DNA from: Pararhizobium sp.
Lineage (GTDB): Bacteria; Pseudomonadota; Alphaproteobacteria; Rhizobiales; Rhizobiaceae
Direction of reading: 5' to 3'
Length of the DNA: 64,000 nucleotides
NCBI GenBank assembly: GCA_017794825.1
Contig: CP051237.1
Coordinates: forward strand, 2,480,001 to 2,544,000
Of this stretch, positions 29,212 to 41,240 are shown piece by piece. The notes under the pieces are model-generated. The model did no database searches and was not told the DNA's origin. It was given only the letters and a program-made list of their open reading frames with translations. The translations under genes and the position numbers were made by a program. How positions within the stretch are numbered: position 1 is the first letter of the stretch; the number at the start of each line of letters is the position of its first letter.

Positions 29212-30432
29212 CTACAACTCGATGCCGAGGTGACGGGCCGCGGTGAAGACGTCCTTGTCTCCGCGGCCGCACAGATTCATGACGATGATCTGATCCCGGT
29301 CCATCTGCGGCGCCCGCTTGATGACTTCCGCCAGCGCATGCGACGGCTCAAGTGCGGGAATGATGCCCTCGACGCGCGTCAGCCGCTGGAAGGCGGCCAG
29401 CGCCTCGTCATCCATGATCGGCACATATTCCACCCGGCCCATATCCTTCAGCCAGGAATGCTCAGGACCGATGCCCGGATAATCGAGGCCGGCGGATATG
29501 GAATGGCCCTCCTCGATCTGCCCGTCCGCATCCTGCAGCAGATAGGTGCGGTTGCCATGCAGAACGCCGGGACTGCCGGCCGTCAGCGAGGCGCAATGTT
29601 CGTCCGTGTCGAGTCCCTTGCCGCCGGCTTCGACGCCGACGATCGCGACCTGCTTGTCGTCGAGGAACGGATGGAAAAGGCCGATCGCGTTCGATCCGCC
29701 GCCGACGGCTGCGACCAGCAGGTCCGGCAGTCGACCCTCAGCTTCCATGATCTGCTCGCGCGCCTCGCGGCCGATCACCGACTGCAGGTCGCGCACCATT
29801 TCCGGATAGGGATGCGGTCCGGCCGCGGTGCCGATCAGGTAGTAGGTGTTCTCGACGTTGGTGACCCAGTCGCGCAGCGCCTCGTTCATGGCGTCCTTCA
29901 GCGTGCCGTTGCCGGCCTCGACGGGAATGACCTCGGCGCCGAGAAGCTTCATGCGGAAGACGTTGGGCGCCTGCCGCTCGACGTCGGTCGCGCCCATGTA
30001 GACGACGCAGGGAAGCCCGAAGCGCGCCGCTACGGTCGCGGTGGCGACGCCGTGCTGGCCAGCGCCCGTTTCGGCGATGATGCGGGTCTTGCCCATGCGC
30101 TTGGCGAGCAGGATCTGGCCCAGGCAATTGTTGATCTTGTGAGATCCGGTGTGATTGAGTTCGTCGCGCTTGAAGTAGATCTTCGCGCCGCCCAGCTCCT
30201 CCGTCAGCCGCTCGGCGAAATAGAGCGGGCTTGGCCGGCCGGTGTAGTGGGTGTTCAGGTTCTCGACTTCGCGCTTGTATTCGGGGTCCGACTTTGCAAA
30301 GGCCCACGCCTCCTGCAGGTCAAGGATGAGCGGCATCAACGTTTCGGCAACGAAACGACCGCCGAAAATTCCGAAACGGCCGTCCTCGTCGGGACCGGCG
30401 CGAAATGAATTCGGTTGAATGGACTGGTTCAC
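29212..30432 (-). CDS. trpB: Tryptophan synthase beta subunit
   Basis: PLP enzyme condensing indole with serine. The PLP-binding lysine is in [23 protein letters not shown] is the conserved catalytic block with Glu, and VGGGSNAIG binds the cofactor phosphate. Three in-frame GTG codons (30444, 30438, 30432) are possible starts; GTG 30432 has GGAAG seven bases upstream and begins [10 protein letters not shown] like relatives (406 residues). It follows trpF by 30 bp in the trpFBA operon. Confidence 0.96.
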   Translation of the reverse strand: MNQSIQPNSFRAGPDEDGRFGIFGGRFVAETLMPLILDLQEAWAFAKSDPEYKREVENLNTHYTGRPSPLYFAERLTEELGGAKIYFKRDELNHTGSHKINNCLGQILLAKRMGKTRIIAETGAGQHGVATATVAARFGLPCVVYMGATDVERQAPNVFRMKLLGAEVIPVEAGNGTLKDAMNEALRDWVTNVENTYYLIGTAAGPHPYPEMVRDLQSVIGREAREQIMEAEGRLPDLLVAAVGGGSNAIGLFHPFLDDKQVAIVGVEAGGKGLDTDEHCASLTAGSPGVLHGNRTYLLQDADGQIEEGHSISAGLDYPGIGPEHSWLKDMGRVEYVPIMDDEALAAFQRLTRVEGIIPALEPSHALAEVIKRAPQMDRDQIIVMNLCGRGDKDVFTAARHLGIEL

Positions 30433-30462
30433 GGACACTTCCACATCATGGCGACTTGCACT

Positions 30463-31119
30463 TCAGACCGCGGGCTGGCTGGCAGCCGCGACCTTTTCGA
30501 AAAACCGGGAGATCATGGCGCTGTCCTTGACCCCCGGAGCGGATTCCACGCCCGACGATATGTCGATCGCCCTGGCGCCGGTGGTTTCAATGGCGGCGCG
30601 GATGTTGCCCGCATTGAGACCTCCGGAAAGCATGTAATCGATATCGCCGTCAAGCGCGCGCAGCAACGACCAGTCGAAGGAGACGCCGTTGCCGCCGGGA
30701 AGCTCCGAGCCTGCGGGCGCCTTGGCGTCGAGCAGAAAACGGTCGGCGACGCCGCGATAAGCTTGTATCGCCTCGATATCGGCCGCGTCACGGATCGAAA
30801 AAACCTTGATGACGGGCAGGCCGTAGCGCGCGCGGACCTCGCGAACGCGTTGCGGCGTCTCGCCGCCGTGAAGTTGCAGAAAGTCCGGTTTGACCTGGTC
30901 CACGATCCGGTCGAGGAAGGCGTCGTCGGCGTTCACCGTGACGGCCACGACGGACGCGCGATCGCCGATCTCCCGGCGCAGGCGGCCGGCTTCCTCCGGC
31001 GACACGTTGCGCGGACTCTTTTCGAAGAAGATGAAACCGATCAGGGACGCCCCCGAGGCAAGCGCCGCCTCGATGGTCTCCTTCGTCTTCATGCCGCAGA
31101 TCTTGACCGTCATCGTCAT
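30463..31119 (-). CDS. trpF: Phosphoribosylanthranilate isomerase
   Basis: Amadori rearrangement step of tryptophan synthesis, on a TIM barrel. It has 218 residues, with catalytic Cys in VKICGMKT near the N-terminus, FIFFEKSPRNVSPEEA, the VNADD segment, PDFLQLHGGETP, and catalytic Asp plus phosphate-binding loop in YMLSGGLNAGNI and DISSGVESAPGVKD. First gene of trpF-trpB-trpA-accD-folC. No attenuator leader peptide was recognised in the 66 bp upstream. Confidence 0.96.
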   Translation of the reverse strand: MTMTVKICGMKTKETIEAALASGASLIGFIFFEKSPRNVSPEEAGRLRREIGDRASVVAVTVNADDAFLDRIVDQVKPDFLQLHGGETPQRVREVRARYGLPVIKVFSIRDAADIEAIQAYRGVADRFLLDAKAPAGSELPGGNGVSFDWSLLRALDGDIDYMLSGGLNAGNIRAAIETTGARAIDISSGVESAPGVKDSAMISRFFEKVAAASQPAV

Positions 31120-31185
31120 GCGCCGCTCGTCGCATGAATCCGTTGCAAAGTCGAGACTTTTCGTAGGCGGGAACGGCGGGCGGAC

Positions 31186-31914
31186 TTACCCGAAATCGAC
31201 GGCGTGAAGCGCCGAACCATGGCGTTTCAGCCAGGTTTTCGCCTCGTCCGTGCGCGGGCAGAGCGTACGGCAGAGTTTCCAGAAACCGGGACCGTGATTC
31301 ATTTCGCGGAGGTGCGCGACTTCATGGGCCGCGAGATAATCAAGCACGTGATCGGGCGCCATGATGATGCGCCATGAAAATGAGAGATTGCCCTCCGACG
31401 AGCAGGATCCCCAGCGGCTGCGCGTATCCTTGAGGCGGATGGCCCGCGGCTTGCGGCCGATGACGGACGCGTGGCGGCTGACTGCGGCCTCGAGCTCCGC
31501 GCGGGCCTCGCGCCTCAGGTAATCGACGACGCGTCGGGCGAGATGCTCAGGCGCGCCGCCGACGAACAGAACGCGTCCCTCCCCGGTCTCCCGGGCCTCG
31601 GTGAGGCCACGCAGGGCGCCGGTGCGACGGATGACGTGCTCGACTCCGCGAATGCTGATTGCGCCGCCTTCCGCGAGCGCGTCCGGCCTGGGCAATTTGC
31701 CGAGCCGGTTTGACAGCCAGCCATTGTTGCGCAGGAGGAACCGTTCGACTTCGCGGTCGCTTATGCCCGGCGGCACGGTCATGCGCAGGGCCCGGCCGCC
31801 AGGCTCGATCCTGAGCGTGAGCCGCGTCGCGCGGCTGTGTTCCCGGATCGTCAGGGGCAGTCGCCTGCCGGCGACGGCGATATCGCGTTCCTTCGGATTG
31901 GCTGGCACTGTCAT
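31186..31914 (-). CDS. YgjP-like (DUF45/M48-type) metal-dependent protease
   Basis: A 242-residue protein of the YgjP/SprT-like zincin family. The motif is HEVAHLREMNHGPGFWKLC, with HExxH and a third His ligand seven residues on. KDTRSRWGSCSSEGNLSFSW is the family's second hallmark, binding the C-terminal core. The biological role is not established for the family. The frame continues upstream far beyond ATG 31914, but only the part from MTVPANPKERD resembles the family. It is 66 bp upstream of trpF on the same strand. Confidence 0.88.
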   Translation of the reverse strand: MTVPANPKERDIAVAGRRLPLTIREHSRATRLTLRIEPGGRALRMTVPPGISDREVERFLLRNNGWLSNRLGKLPRPDALAEGGAISIRGVEHVIRRTGALRGLTEARETGEGRVLFVGGAPEHLARRVVDYLRREARAELEAAVSRHASVIGRKPRAIRLKDTRSRWGSCSSEGNLSFSWRIIMAPDHVLDYLAAHEVAHLREMNHGPGFWKLCRTLCPRTDEAKTWLKRHGSALHAVDFG

Positions 31915-31965
31915 CAACCGGTTTATCTTTCGGAAAACACCTAGCTGATTCTGATTCGGTTGCGC

Positions 31966-31995
31966 AAAACAAAAGAGCGCCCGAAGAGCGCTCTT
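31966..31995 (-). terminator. Rho-independent terminator of the DUF2852 gene
   Basis: On the minus strand an 8-bp stem (AAGAGCGC / GCGCTCTT; plus-strand arms 31973-31980 and 31988-31995) with a 7-nt loop is followed by TTGTTTTG. It lies 28 bp past the stop at 32024. Confidence 0.8.
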
Positions 31996-32023
31996 GAAGT
32001 ATTGCTGTTCAGGCGATCGCCTG

Positions 32024-32440
32024 TCAGTCGTTGTCCTCGAAGCGATCACGCCCGGTCTTGCGCTGGGACATGAAGCGGTCGAACTCTTCCTGGTCCTTGG
32101 CGCGACGCAGTTCGCGAAGATAGTCGTCGAATTCCTGACGCGCTTCCTCGAGCTTGCGGCGCTCTTCCTCGATACGCTTGAGTTCAGTTTGACGCCACTC
32201 GTCGAAAGCGACGTTTCCGGTGCGCGCATGAAAGCCGCCGCGATGGCGGGCATGCTTGCAGCCGAAGACCTTGCCGTCGGTGGCTTTCCTAAAGTCCTGC
32301 TTGAATTCGTCGAGCCGGTCGCCCCAGATAATGTAGGCGAGCATGGCCAGGCCGAGCGGCCAGAACACGACAAATCCCAGAACCATCAGGCCGATAGTAA
32401 GAGGCGTCCAGGCCGGACGCAGCATTGAGGTGTTGGTCAT
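32024..32440 (-). CDS. DUF2852 membrane protein with coiled-coil tail
   Basis: A 138-residue protein: one or two hydrophobic segments at about residues 12-40 (TIGLMVLGFVVFWPLGLAML), then a highly charged helical region rich in E, R and K (residues about 75-125) that looks like a coiled coil. It matches the DUF2852 family of alphaproteobacteria, of unknown function. An in-frame ATG six codons earlier (32458) is an alternative start. It stands between two leftward genes and has its own terminator. Confidence 0.85.
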   Translation of the reverse strand: MTNTSMLRPAWTPLTIGLMVLGFVVFWPLGLAMLAYIIWGDRLDEFKQDFRKATDGKVFGCKHARHRGGFHARTGNVAFDEWRQTELKRIEEERRKLEEARQEFDDYLRELRRAKDQEEFDRFMSQRKTGRDRFEDND

Positions 32441-32567
32441 TGAATAGCCCTTGTTCAAACAGACGAGACGAAAGTGTCTGCGCGAAAAACCATGTGGGTG
32501 GTGAACGCCGCTGATTCAAGAAAGATTCAGCACGTACCGTCCAGACTATTGATTTTAATGGGCTTTC

Positions 32568-33878
32568 TCAGGCGCTTTTGGCGGTCTTGGATGACCTGGC
32601 CGGTCGCTTCGGCGCGGGTTTGGCGGACGGCTCCGGCTTCTTCGGCGCTTCGTTGTGGGTCCGCATGAAGTCGAGAATGCGCGGTGCTATCTCGGAGCGA
32701 AACCGCGATCCGTTGAACACGCCGTAATGGCCGACCTTGGGCTGCATGTAATGCATGCGCATGTCGTCGGGAATGTTGACGCAGATGTCATGCGCGGCCT
32801 TTGTCTGGCCGACACCGGAAATGTCGTCGTTCTCGCCCTCGACCGTGAGCAGCGCCACCCGTTTTATCGCCGAAGGGTCGATCAGTTCGTCGCGGTGCAT
32901 GAACTCGCCCTTGGGCAGCGCATGCTGGATGAAGACGCGCTCCACCGTCTGCAGGTAGAACTCGGCCGTCAGGTCCATGACCGCAAGGTATTCGTCGTAG
33001 AATTCGCGGTGTTTTTCCGCCGAATCGCCGTCATTAACGACCAGATGCTGGAAGAAATCCTTCTGCGCGATCATGTGCTTGTCGAGATTCATCGACATGA
33101 AGCCGGAGAGCTGCAGGAAGCCGGGGTAGACTTCGCGCATGAAACCCGGCTGCGGCCAGGGCACGCGCATGATGACATTGTCCCGGAACCATTCGATCGG
33201 ACGGTTTTCCGCAAGTTCGTTAACGGCGGTCGGATTCTCTCTTGTGTCGATGGGGCCGCCCATCAGCGTCATCGAACGCGGCACCTGACCGTCATTGTGC
33301 CTTTCCATCTGCGCCACAGCGGCGAGGACCGGCACAGACGGCTGGCAGACGGCCATCACATGGGTGTCGCCGCCCATGAAATGCAGCATCGAGATGATGT
33401 AGTCGATGAAGTCGTCCAGGTCGAAGAAGCCTTCCGACATGGGCACCATGCGGGCGTCCGTCCAGTCGGTGATGTAGACGTCTGCGTAGGGAAGCAGCGT
33501 TTCCACGGTGCCGCGCAGCAACGTCGCATAGTGGCCCGACATGGGCGCGACGATGAGGATCTTCGGATTCTTGCCGCGATAGTTCGGCGGCATCGACCGT
33601 TCGAAATGGATGACGCGACAGAAAGGCCGCTCCCATACGATCTTTTCGTGCACGGAGACCTTTTGCGCGTTGATGGATATCTCGCCGATCCCGAATTCGG
33701 GCTTGCCGTACCGGCGCGTGGTGCGCTCGAACAGCTCGAAGCTGGCGGCCATGGCCCTGCCGAATGTCGTGCGGGAAATCGGATTGAGCGGATTGGCGTA
33801 GGTGATACGCATCGCGTCTGCCGCCGTTCTCCAGGGGAACATGGCGGCGTGGCCCAATTCGTAGAACTGATAGAACAT
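32568..33878 (-). CDS. phaZ: Intracellular polyhydroxyalkanoate depolymerase
   Basis: Mobilises stored poly-3-hydroxybutyrate. The 436-residue alpha/beta hydrolase has the oxyanion-region VAPMSGHYATLLRGTV and the nucleophile block VMAVCQPSVPVLAA. Here the nucleophile elbow carries Cys178 instead of Ser, as in the Ralstonia-type PhaZ a1 family. The C-terminal His is in KVGHYGVFNGSRF. A basic Lys/Pro/Ala tail (last 30 residues) resembles the tails of granule-associated phasins and depolymerases. No signal peptide, consistent with an intracellular enzyme. It lies downstream of gyrB on the same strand, probably with its own promoter in the 196-bp gap. Confidence 0.93.
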   Translation of the reverse strand: MFYQFYELGHAAMFPWRTAADAMRITYANPLNPISRTTFGRAMAASFELFERTTRRYGKPEFGIGEISINAQKVSVHEKIVWERPFCRVIHFERSMPPNYRGKNPKILIVAPMSGHYATLLRGTVETLLPYADVYITDWTDARMVPMSEGFFDLDDFIDYIISMLHFMGGDTHVMAVCQPSVPVLAAVAQMERHNDGQVPRSMTLMGGPIDTRENPTAVNELAENRPIEWFRDNVIMRVPWPQPGFMREVYPGFLQLSGFMSMNLDKHMIAQKDFFQHLVVNDGDSAEKHREFYDEYLAVMDLTAEFYLQTVERVFIQHALPKGEFMHRDELIDPSAIKRVALLTVEGENDDISGVGQTKAAHDICVNIPDDMRMHYMQPKVGHYGVFNGSRFRSEIAPRILDFMRTHNEAPKKPEPSAKPAPKRPARSSKTAKSA

Positions 33879-34074
33879 ATGCGATCAAACCTCTGCGGGA
33901 CGCAATCCACCGATTTTCGCAAAACCCATGCATCGGGATCGGCAGACCCGGTTCAGCCGAACCAAACTAACATGATTTTGCTGCGACGCAACAGCGCGAA
34001 TCATTCAGATCATATCTGACTGTTTTTTAACAATAATTCGCGTTCTCGGCCAAACGGACAGGCAACATTGCCGG

Positions 34075-36729
<2,655 letters not shown>

Positions 36730-36731
36730 TC

Positions 36732-38102
36732 ATGGACGCGCCCATCCAGCCATTCGAGCCACCCGCGCCGAAGCCGAGATCGAAGCCGCCGAGCCGGCTG
36801 CAGGTGATCAGCACGATCTATCGCAACCCGATAGAATTGTGGGGCGAACCGGCTTACGCCAATCCGGTTCTGAAGGCGAAAATGTTCAACGAGAGCATGA
36901 TCGTCGCCAACCAGCCGGACTTCATCCGCTTTATCCTGGTGGACAATGCGAAGAACTTCCGGATGGCGCGGGTGCGCCAGCTCGTATTGAAACCGATCCT
37001 GCGCGACGGTCTGCTGACTGCCGAAGGCCCGGCCTGGAAACGCTCGCGCAAGGCGGTCGCGCCCGTGTTCACGCCGCGCCATGCGGCCGGCTTCGCAGAC
37101 CAGATGCTGTCATGCAGCGAGCGATTCGCCGATCGTTTCGCGGGCGACGGCGGCGTTCATGACGTGGCGCTGGCGATGACGGATCTGACCTACGAGATTC
37201 TGGCCGTAACGCTGTTTTCTGAGGATCCGGACCCGAATTCGTCACTGGCCGAGAACGTCGCGCGCCTGCTGGACACGATGGGGCGGGTGGATCCGCTCGA
37301 TCTGCTCAAGGCGCCGGAATGGATTCCGCGCCTCACCCGCATCCGCGGCCGCGGTTCGCTGAACTATTTTCGCAAACTGGTGCGCGAAATGATCGCCCGG
37401 CGCACGGAGATGACAGCGCGCGGCGAAAAGGCGCCTGAGGATTTTCTGACGCTTCTCATAGCGCAGCAAGGACCGGACGGCCTGACTGCGCAGGAGGTGG
37501 AAGACAACATCCTGACGTTTCTCGGCGCCGGCCACGAAACGACGGCGCGGGCGCTCGGCTGGACGATCTATTGCCTGGCCAATGCGCCGCGGGAGCGCGA
37601 AAACGTCGAGGAGGAGGTGGACCGGGTCGTCGACAGCGGTCTCGAACCGGTGAAATGGCTTGACGCCATGCCCTATACCAGAGCGGCTTTCGAGGAGGCC
37701 ATGCGGCTCTATCCTCCGGCGCCGTCGATCAATCGCGAAGCGATCGCCGATGACCGCTGGGGCGAAACGGAAATTCCGGCCGGCACCACCGTTCTCGTCC
37801 TGCCGTGGATCCTGCATCGCCACCAATTGCTCTGGGAGCGGCCGAACGCCTTCATGCCGGAGCGCTTTCTGCCTGAAAACCGCGCGGAAATCGGGCGATT
37901 CCAGTATCTGCCCTTCGGCGCCGGTCCGCGCGTCTGCATCGGCGCGACCTTCGCGCTGCAGGAAGCCGTCATTGCGCTGGGCGTGCTGATGAAGCGTTTT
38001 CGCTTCGACTGCACGCAGGACACGAAGCCGTGGCCCGTCCAGCGCGTGACGACACAGCCGCTCGACGGCCTGCCGATGACCGTCACGGCGCGAGGCCGGT
38101 GA
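36732..38102 (+). CDS. Cytochrome P450
   Basis: Haem-thiolate monooxygenase of 456 residues. The haem ligand is Cys402 in FGAGPRVCIGA; the I-helix oxygen-binding motif is AGHETTARALGW; the K-helix ExxR is EEAMRLYPPAP. No membrane anchor, typical of soluble bacterial P450s that use separate ferredoxin and reductase; none of these lies nearby. Sequence style (PERFLPENR, FQYLPFGAGP) suggests a fatty-acid or alkane-type class, but the substrate is unknown. AGGAGC precedes ATG 36732. The gene stands alone between divergent gyrB and a short convergent gene. Confidence 0.93.
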   Translation: MDAPIQPFEPPAPKPRSKPPSRLQVISTIYRNPIELWGEPAYANPVLKAKMFNESMIVANQPDFIRFILVDNAKNFRMARVRQLVLKPILRDGLLTAEGPAWKRSRKAVAPVFTPRHAAGFADQMLSCSERFADRFAGDGGVHDVALAMTDLTYEILAVTLFSEDPDPNSSLAENVARLLDTMGRVDPLDLLKAPEWIPRLTRIRGRGSLNYFRKLVREMIARRTEMTARGEKAPEDFLTLLIAQQGPDGLTAQEVEDNILTFLGAGHETTARALGWTIYCLANAPRERENVEEEVDRVVDSGLEPVKWLDAMPYTRAAFEEAMRLYPPAPSINREAIADDRWGETEIPAGTTVLVLPWILHRHQLLWERPNAFMPERFLPENRAEIGRFQYLPFGAGPRVCIGATFALQEAVIALGVLMKRFRFDCTQDTKPWPVQRVTTQPLDGLPMTVTARGR

Positions 38103-38141
38103 ATGCGGTCAGCCCGGATGCAGCGAAACGCCTGAGCACAA

Positions 38142-38321
38142 TCAGTTTGCAGTGTCCGCCGCAAACTTCCGCGCACAGGGGTCGACGCCGTAGGACGGCG
38201 CGCAACCGGCCTTGCTGGCTGTCACAAAATGCGGCGCTGCAAAGGCGCCGGCCAAAATGATCGCGCCTGCAACGATAAAGGAAGTAACGATTGTCCTGCC
38301 GAGTGTTTTCTGTTCGGCCAT
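38142..38321 (-). CDS. Small hypothetical membrane/secreted peptide, 59 aa
   Basis: A 59-codon gene, easily missed because of its length. The ATG at 38321 is preceded by GGAGAGG at ideal distance. The N-terminal part has a charged start (MAEQKTLGR) and one hydrophobic helix, TSFIVAGAIILAGAFAA (about 13-29); the remaining tail holds two cysteines (GCAPSYGVDPCARKFAAD, Cys40 and Cys49), which could form a disulfide in the periplasm. It looks like a bitopic or signal-anchored protein. I do not recognise the family. It ends 39 bp after the P450 stop, on the opposite strand. Confidence 0.6.
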   Translation of the reverse strand: MAEQKTLGRTIVTSFIVAGAIILAGAFAAPHFVTASKAGCAPSYGVDPCARKFAADTAN

Positions 38322-38552
38322 GGTGCCTCTCCGGAGCTTCTGGCGTTCCCCAACGCCGCCTTGTCAGACGATTGTCCGCCTCGGAAGCAGTCATTCGACC
38401 ACTCCAAAGCGAAATCTAGCAAGGAAATACTAATGAAACCTCACGCGATTTAACGTGGCGAACATCACACTTCAATGACATTCTCGCCACAGTCGAGTAA
38501 CTACAATGCGTTTTCGGATAAAAAGTTCCGACTGCGCAAAAAGCTTCGACCG

Positions 38553-39530
38553 TCAGACGGGCGCTCCGCGGGTAAACTGGCCAGCAGGCCGGAATCGAAC
38601 CAGGTAGGAAGGCAGAACGGATTCGATCGTCGCCGGAACGATTCCCATGCCTTCCAGGGTCCTGCTTTCGGCGATCGCGGCTTCCGAGACGATCGTGTCC
38701 TTCTTGAGCAGCAGCACCTGATCGTAGGTCAGCACGGGATCGATGAGAGGAACAAGGGACATTATGCGACCGAGAAGGCCGGCGATGGGCCAGGGAATAT
38801 TGGCGTAGACGCGCTGGCGGCGAATGACCTCGAGCATGTAGTCCAGGCACGCCTTGAAGGTCAGGACCTCGGCGCCGCCGAGCTCCCAGGTCTTGCCGCG
38901 TTCTATGGCTCCATCGACATCACGGGCGAAAGCTTCCGCGACATCGACCACATAGACGGGCTGGAATTTCGTTTCGCCGCCGCCTATCAGCGGGAGGAAC
39001 GGGGAAAAACGCGCCATATCCGCGAACTTGTTGAAGAATTCGTCTTCCGGACCGAAGATCACGGAGGGCCGCATGATCGTGGTTTCCGGCAGGATCTCGC
39101 GGATCGCCTGCTCTGCCAGCCCCTTGGTGCGGGCGTAGTCCGATTCGCTTTCGGGATCGGCGCCGATCGCCGACATGTGGGTTAGCGGCACGCCGGCCGC
39201 GCGACAGGCCTCGGCGACGGCCCGGGCGCCGAAATCTTGGACGCCTTCGAAGGTGTTGGCGCCCTTGGAAAAAAGGACGCCGACGAGATTGACGACGTGG
39301 TCGGAACCGGCCACGGCCCGGTCCACGGAGGCGCGGTTGCGCAGATTGGCCTGGACGCCGACGATCTGTCCGACATTGCCGAGGGGCTGAAGAAAGCCTG
39401 CAAGGTCAGGACGTCGAACGGCGACGCGGATATAATATCCCCTGCGGGCGAGCGCCTGAACGAGATGGCGACCGACGAAACCCGAACCGCCGAATACGGT
39501 GACCACTTTCGGAGATTTGCGTGTCATCAT
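38553..39530 (-). CDS. NDUFA9-like NAD(P)-dependent epimerase/reductase
   Basis: A 325-residue atypical short-chain dehydrogenase with N-terminal nucleotide-binding motif VFGGSGFVGRHLVQAL, similar to the mitochondrial complex I subunit NDUFA9 and its bacterial homologues. Further blocks are HMSAIGADPESESDYARTKG (containing the YxxxK pair) and TIMRPSVIFGPEDEFFN. In alphaproteobacteria it may be linked to complex I or quinone biology, but this is not shown by context. I take ATG 39530 as start; an ATG one codon on and a longer frame to 39584 are possible. Leftward, 94 bp downstream of the GNAT gene. Confidence 0.88.
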   Translation of the reverse strand: MMTRKSPKVVTVFGGSGFVGRHLVQALARRGYYIRVAVRRPDLAGFLQPLGNVGQIVGVQANLRNRASVDRAVAGSDHVVNLVGVLFSKGANTFEGVQDFGARAVAEACRAAGVPLTHMSAIGADPESESDYARTKGLAEQAIREILPETTIMRPSVIFGPEDEFFNKFADMARFSPFLPLIGGGETKFQPVYVVDVAEAFARDVDGAIERGKTWELGGAEVLTFKACLDYMLEVIRRQRVYANIPWPIAGLLGRIMSLVPLIDPVLTYDQVLLLKKDTIVSEAAIAESRTLEGMGIVPATIESVLPSYLVRFRPAGQFTRGAPV

Positions 39531-39624
39531 GATGCGTACCTGCCTTCGAAACGTTGTATCCGTCATACGGAAATCCGACGCCAAGGTGAAGTCCCGACAG
39601 CCTGAATCATCAAATATGTCAGGG

Positions 39625-40149
39625 TCAGCGGACCATCAATATCCGGTGCGCCGGATCCATGCCCGGCGGCGTCTCGTCGAAGAACCGGTTGCGCAAGTGC
39701 AGCGGCGCTTGATCGATCGGCAGTTCGACAAAACCGCGCTGGCGATAGAACGGGGCGTTAAAGGGAACTGCACGGAACGTCGACAGCGCGCAACGGGCTG
39801 CGCCGTCGCGGCGCGCGCGTCGAAGAAATTCGTCGAGCAGGGCCGATCCCACGCCCTTGCCTTGATGGTCGGGATGCACAGACAATTCCCGCAGGTAGAG
39901 GCAGTCGACCAGTTCGAGAGCTGCCGCAAAGCCGATCGGCCGGTCGCCGGCGTCGCAGGCGACGAAGACCGGGCCGCCCGACAGGACGGGGATGAAAGCC
40001 TCAAGAGCGACAGGCGGGTGTTCCGCGATCGCGGCTATCGCGGGATCGGGAACCGTTGCGAAGAGGCGCGCGGCGGCGTGTTCGATGTGGTGAAGCAGCG
40101 GCGGGTCGCCAGCTCGCATTTCCCGGATGCGGACGGACATGTCGGACAA
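39625..40149 (-). CDS. GNAT-family N-acetyltransferase
   Basis: A 174-residue acetyltransferase. The acetyl-CoA pyrophosphate loop is visible as VHPDHQGKGVGSALLDEF, preceded by strand 4 LRELS and followed by the NAPFYRQRGF helix typical of GNAT motif B. The acceptor substrate is unknown. An ATG three codons inside is an alternative start. Gap of 20 bp from the DUF1330 gene upstream, so likely in the same transcript as pyrF and DUF1330. Confidence 0.85.
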   Translation of the reverse strand: MSDMSVRIREMRAGDPPLLHHIEHAAARLFATVPDPAIAAIAEHPPVALEAFIPVLSGGPVFVACDAGDRPIGFAAALELVDCLYLRELSVHPDHQGKGVGSALLDEFLRRARRDGAARCALSTFRAVPFNAPFYRQRGFVELPIDQAPLHLRNRFFDETPPGMDPAHRILMVR

Positions 40150-40169
40150 CCAGAGCGACGCCGAAGGCT

Positions 40170-40457
40170 TTAGCAGCCGTCAACAATGACGAGTTCGGCG
40201 TCCGCGACGCTCTGGCGAATGGCGCGCGCCGCCGTGTATTCGGGCGAATTGTAGCAATCGAGCGCATCCTGCCTCGAAGCGAATTCGATGACGACGTTGC
40301 GGCCGCGGTTTGGACCTTCCAGATCCTCGAAAGCGCCGCCGCGGGCGAGAAACTTCGCGCCATAGCGTTCGAAGGCGGGCTTCGCCCCTTCCACATAATC
40401 CTTGTAGCGCTCAGGGTCGCGGACATCGACCCGGGCGATCCAGTAGGCTTTGGTCAT
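40170..40457 (-). CDS. DUF1330 family protein
   Basis: A 95-residue protein of the DUF1330 ferredoxin-like (dimeric alpha-beta barrel) fold: the opening KAYWIARVDVRDPERYKDY, the central RGGAFEDLEGPNRGRNVVIEF and SRQDALDCYNSPEYTAARAI are the typical blocks. Members are small dimeric proteins of unknown function. It lies 23 bp after pyrF and 20 bp before the GNAT gene, an arrangement also seen in other Hyphomicrobiales. Confidence 0.88.
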   Translation of the reverse strand: MTKAYWIARVDVRDPERYKDYVEGAKPAFERYGAKFLARGGAFEDLEGPNRGRNVVIEFASRQDALDCYNSPEYTAARAIRQSVADAELVIVDGC

Positions 40458-40480
40458 TGTCGTTTCCTCCAGTTTTTCGT

Positions 40481-41179
40481 TCAGGCGGACACGCCATCCA
40501 TTTCGGCGAGGATGGCGCGGGCGGCGGCGGCGGGATCAGGCGCCTTGACGATCGGGCGGGCGACCACCAGATGGCTTGCCCCGTTTTCCAGCGCATCGGC
40601 CGGCGTGACCACACGTTTCTGGTCGCCGTGATCGGCGCCTGCGGGACGAATGCCGGGGGTGACGACGGCCATGTCGGGTCCGACGATGTCGCGGACCACC
40701 GCCGCCTCGCGGGCCGAACAGACGACGCCTCCCATTCCGGAGTCGCGCGCCTGTTTCGCCCGCTTGCCAACCAGCGTAGCGGGATCATCAGCGTAACCGG
40801 CGTCCTTGAGATCGTCCGCATCCATGGATGTCAGCACGGTGACTCCGAGCAGGCATAGATCCGATCCGCGCGCGGCTTCCACCGCAGCGGCCATCGCTTT
40901 CGGATAGGCGTGCAGAGTCAGCATCGTGACGTTCATCCGGACGATGTTCTCCACGCCCTTCGCCACCGTGTTGTCGATATCGAGGAGCTTCATGTCGAGG
41001 AACACCTTCTTGCCTCCAGCAATCAGGTCGCGGGCGAACTCCAGTCCGCCGGCAAAGACGAGCTGATAACCGATCTTGTAGAAATCCACCGCGCCATCGA
41101 GGGCCGCGACGACCTTTTCCGCTTCGCCGATCGTGGGAAGATCCAACCCGACAATCAGCCTGTCCCGCACCGGTTGCAT
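40481..41179 (-). CDS. pyrF: Orotidine 5'-phosphate decarboxylase
   Basis: Last step of UMP synthesis. TIM barrel of 232 residues; the catalytic K-D-x-x-x-D array is in [15 protein letters not shown], the LIVGLDLP strand and the [18 protein letters not shown] phosphate-binding loop are present. ATG 41179 ([13 protein letters not shown]) is used; the open frame upstream is not homologous. Likely co-transcribed with DUF1330 and GNAT genes downstream. Confidence 0.96.
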   Translation of the reverse strand: MQPVRDRLIVGLDLPTIGEAEKVVAALDGAVDFYKIGYQLVFAGGLEFARDLIAGGKKVFLDMKLLDIDNTVAKGVENIVRMNVTMLTLHAYPKAMAAAVEAARGSDLCLLGVTVLTSMDADDLKDAGYADDPATLVGKRAKQARDSGMGGVVCSAREAAVVRDIVGPDMAVVTPGIRPAGADHGDQKRVVTPADALENGASHLVVARPIVKAPDPAAAARAILAEMDGVSA

Positions 41180-41240
41180 CCGCCTTGCCTCCTGTGATGT
41201 CGAATCCGCATGATCCGTTTGGCACGCCGGACCGGCGGGT

